This document shows, piece by piece, positions 49,938 through 62,600 of a stretch of 64,000 nt of DNA. Made by a program: the position numbers and the translations under genes. A model generated the notes under the pieces. That model did no database searches and was not told the DNA's origin. It saw only the letters and a program-made list of their open reading frames with translations. The DNA comes from Mesodorylaimus sp. YZB2_4. Its lineage: Eukaryota; Nematoda; Enoplea; Dorylaimida; Dorylaimidae. Location: contig JASANH010000916.1 in assembly GCA_030248295.1 (NCBI GenBank), forward strand, positions 310,001 through 374,000, read 5' to 3'. Position 1 is the stretch's first letter, and each line of letters begins with the position of its first letter.

Positions 49938-51188
49938 TTACGTTATCTCTTTCCCATGCCTAGCATACAAAAATTCAAAGCCCAATGCTATCCAGCTTAA
50001 ACTCATACCAGCCACATAAAAATACATAATTATAATAATTTCCCAAAATTCCACAAAAATATCATTTTGCGACGTTAAACACGCGCTGGTGGTGAAATAA
50101 TAAGAATCAATTTTCGTTTCTAAACCAGATTCACGAAAATAATCGGCCATCATATTGAACATGTGTAAAAGTTTAGTGTCATTTTTTCTCACCGCGAATC
50201 CGCAATTGTCGTCGTATGGCATTGCGACTACATAATATGAGCAGGCATCGGTTTTGTGGCCAGTTACATAATAACTAAAATCATTCATGGATGTTAACCA
50301 AACTAAATATTTTTGTTTTTCTTCTAATATAGTTCTGGCTAGCTCAGTTTTATTCCTAATAACTTTAATCGGGTTAGTTTTGAATGCAGCTTCCAGGCGC
50401 GTGGTCACACTGCTGCCAGGCACGAGAAGCAATTGCAGGTAGGAGGCTGATGGCGACGATACTAGGATACGGCACTGAGAGCTGACGACACAGTCCACCA
50501 TTTCGTTCATGTCCTTAAATGGAGGCTTATTGTCGGAGGTCATTTTTTGTGAAAATAATTCACCCGTATAAGCACTAGTCAATATTACGAATACTGTGGC
50601 CCATACAGTGATCAAGAGTACGGCTGAGCTAGGCCGCGTTTCGATAAAACCATATTGTCTAGTCATTAAAGCCAAACCAGTTTCGAAAAAGTTGAGTAAT
50701 TTTTTTCTATGCATACTATGATCGAGACCACCTTGAGCATAACTGACGAAGAGGCAGGTCAGGAATAGGCTGATCATGATCGACAGCCACGTTGGCCAGT
50801 CAAAGGCCAGAATGAAATTCCAATTCACATTTTCAAAGAAATGACCACTGGTCGGTGCTCGAGTAACGGCCACTACATCGGCGTAAAAGTAAGAATTGCT
50901 GAACGAGACTACCTTGTTACGAGTGTAGGTGGGGGTGAGGATGGGGATCGAGGTGTCGAACTGACCATCATAGATAGCTCCGATCAAACCGGTCACATTG
51001 CCACTGGTCAAGTTCAGGTCACCATACGATGGATTATTGAACCATTCGAAACTACAATTCAGGTTCAAATATTGGCATACGATCAAGGCTGCGTCGACGG
51101 CGTAACCACGAGATGTACAATTTCCCGAATCGAAAGCGCATGGATTGGCGATCGAGAGGCTTTGAATAACGCCAAATCGGACATTCAT
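49938..51188 (-). CDS. Ionotropic glutamate receptor-like channel, single exon, 416 aa
   Basis: One uninterrupted frame has the iGluR/IR topology without an amino-terminal domain. Residues ~1-115 form ligand-binding lobe S1 (LIGAIYDGQFDTSIPILTPT). TM1 is ~125-150 (WPTWLSIMISLFLTCLFVSY). A pore loop follows (LLNFFETGLALMTRQYG). TM3 is ~180-215, where SAYTGELFS replaces the canonical SYTANLAAF gate. Lobe S2 is ~220-370. TM4 is ~375-405 (IIIIMYFYVAGMSLSWIALG). Sequons such as NCS, NLT and NVT lie in S1. The usual glutamate-binding Arg could not be placed, so the ligand is unknown. The Met chosen starts directly at the lobe (MNVRFGVIQSL). No signal peptide is visible; an upstream exon could supply one. 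An intronless gene among intron-rich neighbours suggests retrocopy origin or intron loss. Confidence 0.85.
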   Translation of the reverse strand: MNVRFGVIQSLSIANPCAFDSGNCTSRGYAVDAALIVCQYLNLNCSFEWFNNPSYGDLNLTSGNVTGLIGAIYDGQFDTSIPILTPTYTRNKVVSFSNSYFYADVVAVTRAPTSGHFFENVNWNFILAFDWPTWLSIMISLFLTCLFVSYAQGGLDHSMHRKKLLNFFETGLALMTRQYGFIETRPSSAVLLITVWATVFVILTSAYTGELFSQKMTSDNKPPFKDMNEMVDCVVSSQCRILVSSPSASYLQLLLVPGSSVTTRLEAAFKTNPIKVIRNKTELARTILEEKQKYLVWLTSMNDFSYYVTGHKTDACSYYVVAMPYDDNCGFAVRKNDTKLLHMFNMMADYFRESGLETKIDSYYFTTSACLTSQNDIFVEFWEIIIIMYFYVAGMSLSWIALGFEFLYARHGKEIT

Positions 51189-53450
51189 TTTTGTTGAATT
51201 CGAATTTATTCTCGATCCTTTATCAAATTGGTGGGCTTCAATAAATCCTGTTTTGAACAGAGGAAAGAGACAAGAGCGATCACAATCGCGGACGTTTTAA
51301 ATGTCTATAATACTCATTTAAAATATATTTCGAGTTGGTTACATTTTTTATCTACTTCTTCGACCGGAGGTCTGTCTTGCTTGTAGTATGTTAGCCGTAT
51401 TAGCCATGAGTAATGACATGATTATAAACTGTATATTTGTATCCTCGTCGTCACATTCTGACTCATTATCACTCACTGTAGAGTCGGCAATGCAAAAATC
51501 TAGAAAACCAGTTCAGATTTATCGTGCACAAGTTTTTGTTTATCAGCAGCTTGTTATCGCAGCTGTTTCTCTGCAGCTTCTAATTTGTTACATCACCAAC
51601 CGCAGGTATGGACTCGTACGCACTCTAAGGTTATCTCCGCATCCCTGCACTGACTAAATTTGCGGCCCCTTGTTCTATGAACAGTGCAGGGTCCGCACTT
51701 TAGATGAGGTATTTCTCGATATCTCCCTGACTAATCGAAAATCCGCGACATCCAGAAATCAATGGTTCTCGGTACGTTTCGGAAGTATGTAGACTTTTTG
51801 AAACGTACAGTATACTTTTTACTTTTTTAGACTTAAAAACGTAAAGTATACTGCATATTTCTGGAGAGCAGGAAGAACTATCTTCTAGCAGAGGCATGGT
51901 ACAGTTGCTTCTACACACAGCTGCACAAACAGGGTAACCAGCGGAGGACACACAGCTCAGTTCCCTGCTGAATTATGCTCTTTTTATCACTTTTCTAACC
52001 CAGCGCCTTATCGTCTTACGGTACAATTTATCAGGGTGCTCCTATAGTTTTCTTATCATCGCCTGTCTTTTCTCCTTGGTTCGCTGTTTAGCTCGTTCTC
52101 AGTATCTCCCTCATCAGTGTTCCTCATCTGTTACGGTCTTATACCTACTTCACCCCTGCTTCAACAAAACCTCTTATCAAATAAGTCTGAAAGTGGTTAT
52201 CTCACCTTATCAGTCTCCTTTTCCAGCGATTCTTCCTGATCACGACGATTTTCGCTTCTTTCAATAATTTAAGCCTCTCTGCTTATCACTATCACATCTT
52301 GGCGACACCATGTGTCACCATCTTCCTTATCTCATTTGCCCTTCCCAGCCAACGTCGGGGATGAGAGTGGGGCACTATTTGAGCAAAGTGGTCATAACAT
52401 GTTCCCAGTCAGTTACGGACGACCCTGGAGGATGTCTGCCCCAGAAATAGTCCAACATGCCAGCCCAGACACACTTAATAAGGACACGATCAACCAATAG
52501 CAACGCAAGATCGATCGGATAATTTCGATATCACAAGGCAACCATGAGAGTGGCAGAATATTCTAGTTGGTTGCTTGGGACAATCGATCTTCCTCCACCC
52601 AACCAGAACGCCCATTGTAGTTGATTGCCTCGAGAGGACATCGTCCAACAATGAAGATGTCCCCGGTGACTAGCAACTGCACAACCAATCGATACACTCA
52701 ATCAGTGTAATTCGTACAAAGAGCTCCTGACTTCCACCTTTGCTCTTTTGAATTATGGCCTCCCTCTAGTGCATTTATCTTATCCCTGGACCAGTGGTGT
52801 TTAGGGGTGTATGGGAAAAATATTTATGCTATTATGCTACATGATTGTAGATACTGGACAAGCACGGGCAGACTACTCACCGCAACATCTGGGATTTTGG
52901 GGCTGTAAGTAATTTTGTAGCCCCTAAAAATTTCTGGGATTTAAAGTTTTTATGCGCACTCCAAAAAACCAGCTCAAAATTTAAATTCTTCAAATATTTT
53001 TAGTAGTTCTGCATATTGCAGGGTGCGCACCGAGGCACTTTAACAGACCCCTCAACACTGACAGCGACATGGGCCAGTGACTGATACACTGTACCGAAAA
53101 CCTGGCCATGCGAATTGTCACGTGATTTAGGGGCCCTACAAAGGACACAAATCCCACTTTGCCAAGATTTTTCTCATCAAGCTAAACTTTGTTTGGATTA
53201 CCTACTGCAGAGACTGGCCAGCACAAATACCAGTATGCGAGAGACTTTACATTCTCTACCAATCAAATACCAATAGGAAGAGTACAATAACAGTCAAACC
53301 AAACCCAACAGAAAAAGGGGCTAAACTCGTACATGTAACCAACAATCCAAACTTAACCTCGGTATCAGAAACAGAAACGCTCAATGCGCGAAAGGATTGT
53401 AAGTAACACAGAGAAAGAAAATTACAGAATGTCCATGCATAGCACAATTT
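51189..53450. other. Stretch with no assigned gene
   Basis: No coding region is supported. It contains the dispersed repeat copy at 51690-51925 and is otherwise unremarkable. Confidence 0.4.
51690..51925. repeat. Dispersed repeat, copy 2 (pair with 1505-1795)
   Basis: Same orientation as 1505-1795. Shares cgatatctccct and gaactatcttctagca near the ends. A taaaaacgtaaagta block in the middle resembles ttaaacgtaaaga in copy 1. Confidence 0.55.
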
Positions 53451-53589
53451 CCTATAGTCTGGTAGAAAATCGACAAGGCTCAGTTTATAAAATGCGAACA
53501 GGGCAGCAAACGCGAAATACAGAGTCCTTCGCGATTAGGCAGAATGTATCTTCGGGGCATCGAGGTGGTGACCAGATGTCCTGTCCTTG

Positions 53590-54320
53590 ACCACACGCCA
53601 CGACAAGTTTTGTGACTGGATCCTTGAACGAGCTGGCCGTACTGCATTCGATTTTGCCTGGCTCTAGAAAAGGATGCTCGACTTACACAAAAAGTTTCCT
53701 GAGGCTCCACTGCCAACACTCTGTACGGTGCCGGCAGCTGAGAGCGTCACCCGTCAGAGCGATGTTTCAGCCACGGACTAGGTCGGAAGACTTGGTTAGC
53801 TTGGCTGCCCTGGGTTTCTGGCGTGGTGCAAAAGCTTCATTGGTCACTCCCTCCAGTAATAGACACCCAGTCGTAGTACAAGGCAATGGCCTGAGGATTC
53901 TGTGCGGCGAGTGCACAAGAAGTGTAGCGATAGGCATGGTGGCAGTGACTGCAAGGGCCTAAGCGAGCACTGTGCAGGACATTCTGATAGCTTCCTAAAA
54001 TGATCTCAGATGGGTCCTGCTTATGTGCTGTGCTGAGGCAGCAGTTTCTGATGTTCATCAGAGTTAGATCACAGCAGTTTCTGATATGCAGCAACTTCTG
54101 TGATCGACTTTCTCAAAAACTTTGATCTGACCACACTCCCATTCACGTTCAGACTTGAAATCACTCTGTAAAGTACAGTAGCGGTTCGTCTGGCAGTCGA
54201 TCCCGTGCAAGAAGCCTGCAGCTGAGAACCAGCCATGGACCAGGTTGAAACTTGGAAGGCTTGGTTGGCTGTTTTGGCGAGGTGCAATAACTTTACCAGG
54301 CATCCCTTCAATAACACAGA
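53590..54320 (-). other. Possible Cys-rich 3' exons and an internal duplication
   Basis: 53750-53860 and 54215-54312 are diverged direct copies (cagccacggactaggt/cagccatggaccaggt, then a ggcg.ggtgcaa block). A minus-strand frame around 53480-53640 contains PPRCPEDTFCLIAKDSVFRV followed by CC, a Cys spacing seen in extracellular modules. These may be distal exons of the mucin-like gene to the right, but I could not connect them by phase. Confidence 0.35.
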
Positions 54321-54528
54321 CTTAGACGTAATACAGTTTTGGGAAATTCTGAGCTATGTGCTTTGAATTCACTGGCCTTGAGAGCTTACGCTGAGTTGAA
54401 AGCGACGACGTCCTGTACATGTCAGACCAAGATTTCAGTATTTCCTCTGCTAGGGCTCCATTATTCTGACTTTTTACAAGTGCACTGATGAGTAGCATGT
54501 TTATGATAGCGCCGAGGAGTTCACCTAC

Positions 54529-57500
54529 TTTTGGAAAATAGCAAAACAATCTTGACATTTCTGGCATGCCTTGGCTCATCCCTGAAGCCTTGATCTGCAT
54601 CAGATACTGCAGAGTCGGTCTGATCGAGATACCCTTAGACATAAAAGACAAGGCCGCTAGACCCCATACACATACTATGCCCTCATTTACTACTTACCCT
54701 GACTCGTGCTAGCCACTCTAGCAGTCACAGTGGCGGCAGTGCTTGTCGAACTGACCACTGTACCTGTCGACCGATTTCCACTGACCTGCTGATCACTGAC
54801 CACTGTACTGCTAGCCGTCGTTGCCGACTGTGATGTCAGTGAGATCTCTTGACCAAATCTTGGACCTTGCGGTGCCACAGCAGACTCGACTGAGGCATTG
54901 CTGGCTAGAATCGGGCCCGCGTCGCCTTCGAAGCTGACATTGCCGACGGGAATGTACGGCGTTGGCAAGTCGATAAAAGGTGTGATCGTCTCTTCCTGGG
55001 CCACCGTAGTCGACGTGTCGTTCTCCCTTTCGGTCGTGGATGGCCCAAGAGTGGCACTGTCTTCGTGTTCCATCTCCAACAGATCCCCCGAACCATCAAC
55101 CCCGCTAAGTGCCCCTGGTGCAGGGGCCAGTGAAGTGGCATTGTCACCTTGTTCTGTCTCCTCGACCACTTCTGTAGTGTCGGGCGGTGGTGCCTCGAAG
55201 GGTGCCGTCGTCGTGGTCCGTCTCCTGGGCGGCGGCGGAGAGGCGGCGGGTGGTTGTAAGAAATGGGCGTGTGCTTTCACGATTGACTTGGAATTTGGTG
55301 GTTTGGGTATGCCTAGAACTTGGAATTTGACTGGATCGGGTTGTGCGAATCCGAATGAACGGTCCCCTTCAGTCGTAGGCTCCTCGGTCGTGGCCGCGAC
55401 AGTTGACGACTGTGTCGTAGTCTTCGTTCTCCTTCTCACTGGTGCTGGGGTGGCACTCGGGGGTCTGGCACCCGTAGTGGGCTCTGCACTGGCCTCAGTT
55501 TCGTATTCGTAATCTGATGTTTCCTCGCTCCTTTGCTCAGAGCTTGGGCGCGGTGTCCTCGAGGGGGTCGGTTTGAGTGTAGTGCTCTCCTCGTTTTCGG
55601 GTGCGGAGCTGGTCTCTTCTTCCACCGGACTGGTGTCTGGATCTGGCTGGGTGGTTGGCTCTGTAGTTGTGGCGACAGTGGTTGTGCTTGGCGTAGTCGT
55701 AGTTGTGGTCGTGGACGTGGACGTGGTTGTGGTCGTTGTCGTTGTTGGTTCGGTGGTAGTTCGGGGAGTGGTCTGTTGTGTTGTCTTATCATCCACCTTC
55801 GAGCCCGAGTCATCGATCACGTGCACGACGCCATTGCCTTCCTTTTTGGAAGCGGGTCCCGATTGCTGCTCTATTTCCTCACTGCCTGCGTACTCGTACT
55901 CGTAACTTGATGGAGTGGTCGTCCGCTGACGAGGACGGGCTGTTGTTGTTGTTGTGGTCTTGATGCGTGAAGTGGTCGAAGATGGTTTTTGTGCACTCAC
56001 ACCTGGCCTTTTTAGGTTGGTTTTCGGCGGGGGTTGTGGTCGTTTGGTCGTCGATATTGGCTCTAGTTCTCGAAAACGGCCAGTCACTTCTGAAAAAGTG
56101 GGTGCGATGATGAACGCCTACGCCTTCACAAAAATAGTACACGGCCCGGGGGCGTACTAGTATGGTGTATCCAAGCAAAACAGCAGAAAACAATCATAAT
56201 AACACTTACTCTTTTGAATATTTCCATTGCCAGTTCCTGGTCTACTAGCATTCGTCCGCTTAATTTGATCGGAGCCACCAAATTCAGTAAGAAGTAATGT
56301 TTGGGAATTTGCAAGAAATTCAGCATCCAATTCTTCTAAAATTAAGTCACACTGTTACAAGAGAATTTTGCGTTTAGTGATTGGCAGCTTCACCACTAAG
56401 CCACGCCTCTATTCAAATCATAGCTACAAGTATTTCTCACTCATAAAATTTTTCATTATGAACCGGTTCAAAACACTACTGTTTCCAACAAAAGGTGGCT
56501 AGAATGCGCGTATTCATCACCCGTCAAAAGTTCTAAAGCTAGCTTACGCCTAGACATGATTCCATAATCGCAAAATTGTCCAATCAATAATCCATCTCTG
56601 TAAAAATCTTTTTCACCCGCGGCACGGCCTGATCAAGTCTCAAGCTTACTTGAATCCCACCGAGCTGAGCAACCGTTTTCCATGCTCCACAATGGTCTGG
56701 GGTGCGTCAATAGTGGGCCATGGGAAGGTCATCGCCAGGCAGTCACCTCGTTTCCTGTCCCTTATTTTGCAACACAAGATGTTATACCTATGGCAGAAAA
56801 GATTTATTCTCGTCGCTGCGCGAGTTGAAAACTTTTCCACTTACTGGCCTAAATCTCGCCTAGAAATGCCTGACACGAATTCTTTGCCAGAGCAAACCGA
56901 TCTGATATCGATCTCTTTGCCAGGTATATCAAACACTGACGTCCAACGGCAAGATTCGTCCTGAGTAATAGACAGAGCAATAATTCCACTGGCATGATCA
57001 TCTGCTAGAAGTCATATGAGCAACCCAATATCACGCCTCTGTTGAACGGTTCCAGAATGTGCACTCATTGCGAACAGACCATTGCCACGAATACAATCAC
57101 ATCATGCCATGTCATACGTTGTCCATAGCCAAGCACTGTACAGAGCACTTGAGGGTTAAGGAATACTCGCTTTACCGAGGCGGGAGTCGAACCCTCTCTT
57201 GTAGGGATGAGTGGCAGACGCCTTCACCCGCTAGGCCACGACCCAGGTCTTAGCAAAAGGTGCTCATTCTCTTCTCATCAGTACCATATCATCATCAAGC
57301 ATGATCAAGCATCCTACCCTAATCACACCCGTCAAATGTCAGTCATTCTTGGCTGTCATCTCACTATCACTATCATCCAACAATGTTATTCTGTTCCTGT
57401 TCCATCCTATCACAAAATGCAGTACGCCCACTCGACGCACGAGGCGAAGGGACGCATCACACGCGATTGTTATCACTATCAATACGTTAAAGAATCAGTG

Positions 57501-57910
57501 CCAGCCTGATAGCATGGTTACTGATAAGACCTCGTGCTACGGACACACCTTATCGCTGAACCCGATAACTCTTATCATATCGGTCAGTTGTCACCATCAC
57601 AATCCTACTCTATCCTCGACCTTGCAAACACCCGGCTCACACTTACATTCGGCGAAGCGGTACGATCCCTGGGCGATGGGTGCAATTTCTTAACATTCTC
57701 ACAATAGGACGTTATCATAGTATCGATTCGGACTCCCTCCGAGCTCTCGATCCTTCTCAATTCCATCTTTACAATCCCGTGATAAAAAGGACATTCCAGT
57801 CTGAACGGATCGAATGGCGCTGAATTCTTGGCTACAGCTGCCCATGTTCCACTGACGAGTGATAACAGTGATAAGGCCAGTGATAACACTTTATCACGCA
57901 TCATTTTCAA
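54529..57910 (-). CDS. Secreted Thr-rich mucin-like protein with Cys-containing N-terminal domain (3' end unresolved)
   Basis: Exons 57910-57647, 56960-56845, 56787-56650, 56597-56548, 56335-56210, 56089-54698 and 54633-54529 chain with matching phases. Residues 1-~25 are a signal peptide (VLSLALSLLSLVSGTWA). Residues ~35-185 form a Cys domain (RLECPFYHGIVKMELRRIES, CSGKEFVSGISRRDLGQYN then ILCCK, LLIGQFCDYGIMSR), whose spacing recalls dermatopontin-type repeats only weakly. After that comes ~460 residues of Thr/Ser/Pro/Glu-rich sequence with poly-Thr, EYEYE blocks and sequons, typical of O-glycosylated mucins. The product is probably extracellular. The fourth exon's donor is ambiguous (56548 or a later GTGATG in the same phase). 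A further exon is likely near 54360-54430. Confidence 0.72.
57100..57252 (-). mobile_element. tRNA-derived SINE, copy 2
   Basis: Reverse-complemented, it reads GTCGTGGCC, GGTGAAGGCGTCTGCCAC, then GGTTCGACTCCCGCCTCGGT, and the body CTGTACAGTGCTTGGCTATG, matching copy 1 at 7545-7712 from head to tail. It lies in the first intron of the mucin-like gene. Confidence 0.75.
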
Positions 57911-59661
57911 GCTGTCAAAAACTGAACTTGAAATCGGATTATTTTATGAGAGCTATGGACTGGCCCGACAGCGCACCAACAAGTCGGTCGAGCGTGGCTG
58001 AGTCTGATGACGAAACCAAGTTTAGGAAGGTGCAGTGACGGACGGGCGGCCAGGTGGAGGCCAAGAGTATGTGTTGGCTGACAGTTAAAAATCCGTTACA
58101 TAACCAAAGTAGAACAGTAAATTGAGAAAAGATGAATTGAACAAGTTGTTGTCTTCTGTTTCGTTTTCTTATTCCACCATTTCTGTTCATTCGTTTTCCA
58201 AATCCCCGCTACGTCAGCCAGTCAGTTTTGGTTTCGATGGAGCAGTAGGTGTGTGCTGATTGGTCTATTCTAGGTTACCAGGCGTCGGCCCATTCCTTCC
58301 CGCCTCCAGGCAACAAATGCCCTGCATTTTCAGTTTCTGGGTCTTTCACTTTTGTCAAGACAAATTCATCGATGGATGCCCCCTTTAGGCACATCTTCAA
58401 AATATGATTAACCCCAATATTTGAAACTACATCGTTTAAATATGAGTCCTTAATTCTTTTGACAGCGCTTATTTCCCTCATTCAATGGTTAAGACAGTTC
58501 AAAACTTGTGCCCTGGGTGGGAGTCGAACCCGCCTTTCTGAACCTACGGCCATGCAAAACATACAAAGCTTCATATTCGACCAGCAACCACATGATCAGA
58601 TTCTTGCAGACTTATCCAGGTGGTATGTGTGTCGCATTCTTATTTAGATGTTTCAAGACTCCGCTGCAACCCCTCATTTCCCGGCGCGGGTGCCTCCTGA
58701 TGGCGATGACCCCTAAGCGTCGTGGGCGGGGTGTCACCAATCCGTCGGCCTGAGCACCTTGGAATTAGTCAAATTATGGAACGATGGCACACTACGATAA
58801 AACTGGCCTAAAAAACTTGGCACGCTCTAAACAGAATGTACGCACGACGAGAAAACGGGTCCAAGAAACTGTTCGACACCGCGCTCTACATAAGAACATG
58901 GCAATTATTGTAATCGTCAATTAGGGCTCACATTTAAAAGGTCACGATAGCCCGGCCTGACCGCAAGACTCATGCGCTCATTACAGCAGCGCACACAAAA
59001 TACCAGAACCACACACACCAGAGTTCGACTCCCACCCAGCCCAACGCTTTTTGAAAAAACTTATAAGTCGAGACTTGGTTTGCAGTCCAGTTTACGAGAT
59101 ACTGTCGCATTGGGTAGGTATTTATTCAACATCCCTCAAAGTCAATAAGACATAGACACCTTTGAGCACTTTTAGAAACATAAGCCACCAGATTGAAAGT
59201 CACAACATAGCCGCTCCATTCCTAATATCAGCCACCTTCATGCTCATTCTGCCACCTATCTTCGAATGTGACTAGTTCCAGCAGCCAGACAAAAAGTAAT
59301 TTTACGATTAGTAACTATCCATAAAACCTATCCCCACTAGCAGACTACACGGCACAAAGCATCAGAAAACAGAAAATGCAGCACAAAAAGATGACTTATA
59401 CATGGCACAAGAAGTCATAGACCCTGCTCACTCAATCCTTACACATTTGCACCATCAAAAACACGGCCCACTGTAAGTGACCATCCAATACACAGGACTG
59501 ACACCCCGGCATTGGCTACTGTAGGCTATAACAAGCCAGTCAATGCCCACATTGACCATAAATTAGAAATCTCATCTAACTTTACACAATCTTTAAAACT
59601 CACTGGCAAGCAAAGACACTGAAAGTGTTTAATTAAGGCATCCCTCCAGTTCAACCGCTGC
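57911..59661. other. Spacer with an inverted repeat carrying B-box-like ends
   Basis: 58511-58532 (ccctgggtgggagtcgaacc) and 59021-59042 are inverted copies of about 21 bp, and each contains a gttcgactccca word like a pol III B box. They bracket ~490 bp. They may be two opposed SINE ends or a foldback element. No gene is seen elsewhere in this spacer. Confidence 0.4.
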
Positions 59662-62600
59662 CTACTCCATTTTCGGCACCACACGTCGTTTCGTATGATA
59701 ACTCTGCCTTCCATTTATCACTGCCTTATCGCCCGTCTGATAATCAAGCATACTCGATTTGGCCTTGCTCAATTCCATATCACCTTCGAACGACACATCG
59801 GTCGAACCATCTTCTTGGTGCTGAAATGAAAATCGAACAGTTTCAACGAGTGACAAATACTAGACCCCGGGAGGCGGAGCTAAAAGGGGCAGGGCTTACG
59901 GCGAGCCCCAATGGGCCAATAAAATAAAGGCGTGGCTTAGAGATAATCAACCAATCAAATCCCGTAAAACGATACCCGCTATCAATGCTTACCCAAAGCA
60001 ATGGTTTCAAAAAGAAATACCACACTGTCCAACCGGCCAACAAAAAACTTCCCACCGACCAAAATATGATCACGTGATATGGTAAGGGCTTCGTAATAGT
60101 ATCCCAGCCGAATTTAGCGATGACCAAAAATTCCGTGATGATAATTGCCAGAATTACCCACGATTGGCGACCAAACTTTTTGCATTCCCTGAAATCTCTT
60201 GCTTTCTTACATCAGAAAGAACACCCTTTGATATCAGGTTTCTGGAAAGGCTTCCAACTAATAAATCGAATAAGAAACACCCCCTTTTCGGTTTCACTCA
60301 GCCTACATGCCTGTGCAACATGTCCACTTACGGGTCATCCATATATTGAAACGTCTCGCGCATAGCCGCAGCGCCGACAAACATAAAGAAAAATAGGCGA
60401 AGTAAATTCAAATAATGAGGCGGTGGTAACCATAAAACGAATTTCAAATAAAACGTATTCAACTCGGCCAATAAAAACTAAAATAGAACAATGTAAAGTT
60501 TTTTTTCAAAATCACTCAAAAAAGCTTTCAAATTAATGTTTTTCTTCATCATAATCGATCAAGATGAACAAAAGTTGAAAAATCGATTCGCACCTACAAA
60601 AAAATTGAACCAACAATCTATTGTTAGAAACAACTAAAATCAATTTTAGCGCACCTACGTAAATTGGATTCCTATCTGCTTGTGTATTCAAATTATTTTG
60701 CTACCGCATTGAAATCAAGGATTATTAATGAGCGATCACTAGAAACCTACATGAATCTGCCCACACCAACCACCACACAGCATGGCCAGTCAAAGCAGCA
60801 ACTTTGACCGCTTGACTAAGACCCTTTCAATTGATCATTGGTCATGGGCTACACTGCCGATCAGGCATCACAGAGCCGATACTAATCAATCACCGCCGAA
60901 AAGATATCAATCAAGTCTCTCTGAATCACTATCGATTACTATTTGGTGAATCGATATCGATTAATCATCGATGTATCGGTATCGATATCGATTAATCATC
61001 GATGTATCGGTATCGATATCGATCAATCATCGATGAATCGCAGCGAACAAAACGTCTTATACAACAGCCAGACAAATCAATTGATGTTCAATTTCTGATT
61101 CCTAAGTCTCACGAAAACTCAAACCCAAAGAACTCACCACGAATATGACTCCTAACATGGCAATCCATCGTTTAAAACTTTCGAAAGGCCTCCAATCGTA
61201 TTTCATCCACGTATAAGGCGTAAATTGCAAGGCCACTCGTTTCACTTTGCCCCTGCAAGAAGAAGTGCGCAACTGCTGATCATCTATCTCAGAGAAAACA
61301 AAAACTCTATTTGAAACATCGTATCTACACGTATTTCAAATTCTTGCACTCAACACACTGAAAAGTGATTTTAGGTTTCTTCATACTCAATTTAGAGCCG
61401 AATTGAATACATGAATGAATTTATGATGTTTCGACTGTTAGTCCTTATTTAAAGCCATAGAAGGGTGCAGAGGTCTTGCACCCACTAGGGTATGAAAGAG
61501 CAGGGATCTCTGACAGTGTCAGCCTTCAAGGTTTCAAAAAGCCTGTGTCCCAAGAATTCGATGGGCCCCAATACCGCGATTTTCCCACCCGAAGATCCAA
61601 CAGGTTCAGTTTTGGTTTTTCTCTGAGTTGTATAATAAATGGAATCCCGACATCGAATGCTGCATGCTCCAACTTAGGCCAGATCGCACTGGGGCAATAT
61701 GTATATCCGTACCTGGTGCAGGAGCAGTATGCTCCACCGGGATGTCTCCAACGGGGTCCAGGCTACCAATGACATGACCGATATCAGTACTGATATCATG
61801 TACTCGTGTAACAACCCACCCTCACCTCCACCATGGTGCCAGAGTCACGGTGGTGTCAGGCTCAGAGATGGTGTCTGAGTGAGTTCATTGCATGTACCTA
61901 GGCAATTCCTGAACCTTCGACTACTGCAGTCAAAGACCAGTGAAACATCAACCTGACTGGTTAATGTGCCACGTCCTCGATCCAAGACCCGATCACTGAA
62001 ACACTGCTGGGTGCGTTACCGAATGCTCACTATGGTATCCCTCTCTCTACCACACTACGACTATGCATTTCTGCTGATTACGCTACTGAAACGTCCACAG
62101 TTCTGTGCCTTGTGTCGTCTGTGCTCCCTTCGTATCACAGGACGTGGAGCCATCCACATCACTGGTCCACTAATTTCAGCTACTCCTCTCCGCACACCGC
62201 AGCCTACATACCTGAAGGAAGTGAACGTCCACATCCCACGCCAATTGTATTCCTTCATGTCCAGATAGCGCAATGTTCGCATACCGCAATAAATGCCCAG
62301 TCCATTGCATATCAAGGCGTCCATAATCCAATGGTCCCACCAACATTCGCTAAAGTTCGGCAACTGGTGCTCCAACGAATACTCTAATATCTCGAACATG
62401 ATCGACAACACTGTGCACAACCAATAATCACGCAGCATCAAGGTCTGAAAATAAAATAACCACAAGTCACATTTTCTTGCCCACAGCTCAGACAACAACA
62501 CATTTTCAAATCCAATTTCTTCACATTGGTGAAGTAGGTGTGCTTGGCCTGTGGAGAAGGTAGTGTGTCTGGTCGCATTGACTGGCCGCCGCATAGGGTG

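Noticed and set aside
54898-55910. Long plus-strand frames opposite the mucin exon
   Set aside because: Low-complexity Thr codons on the minus strand leave the opposite frames open; no splice or start support.
61778-61796. Short perfect palindrome gatatcagtactgatatc
   Set aside because: Eighteen bases only and no partner or context; not worth a separate call.
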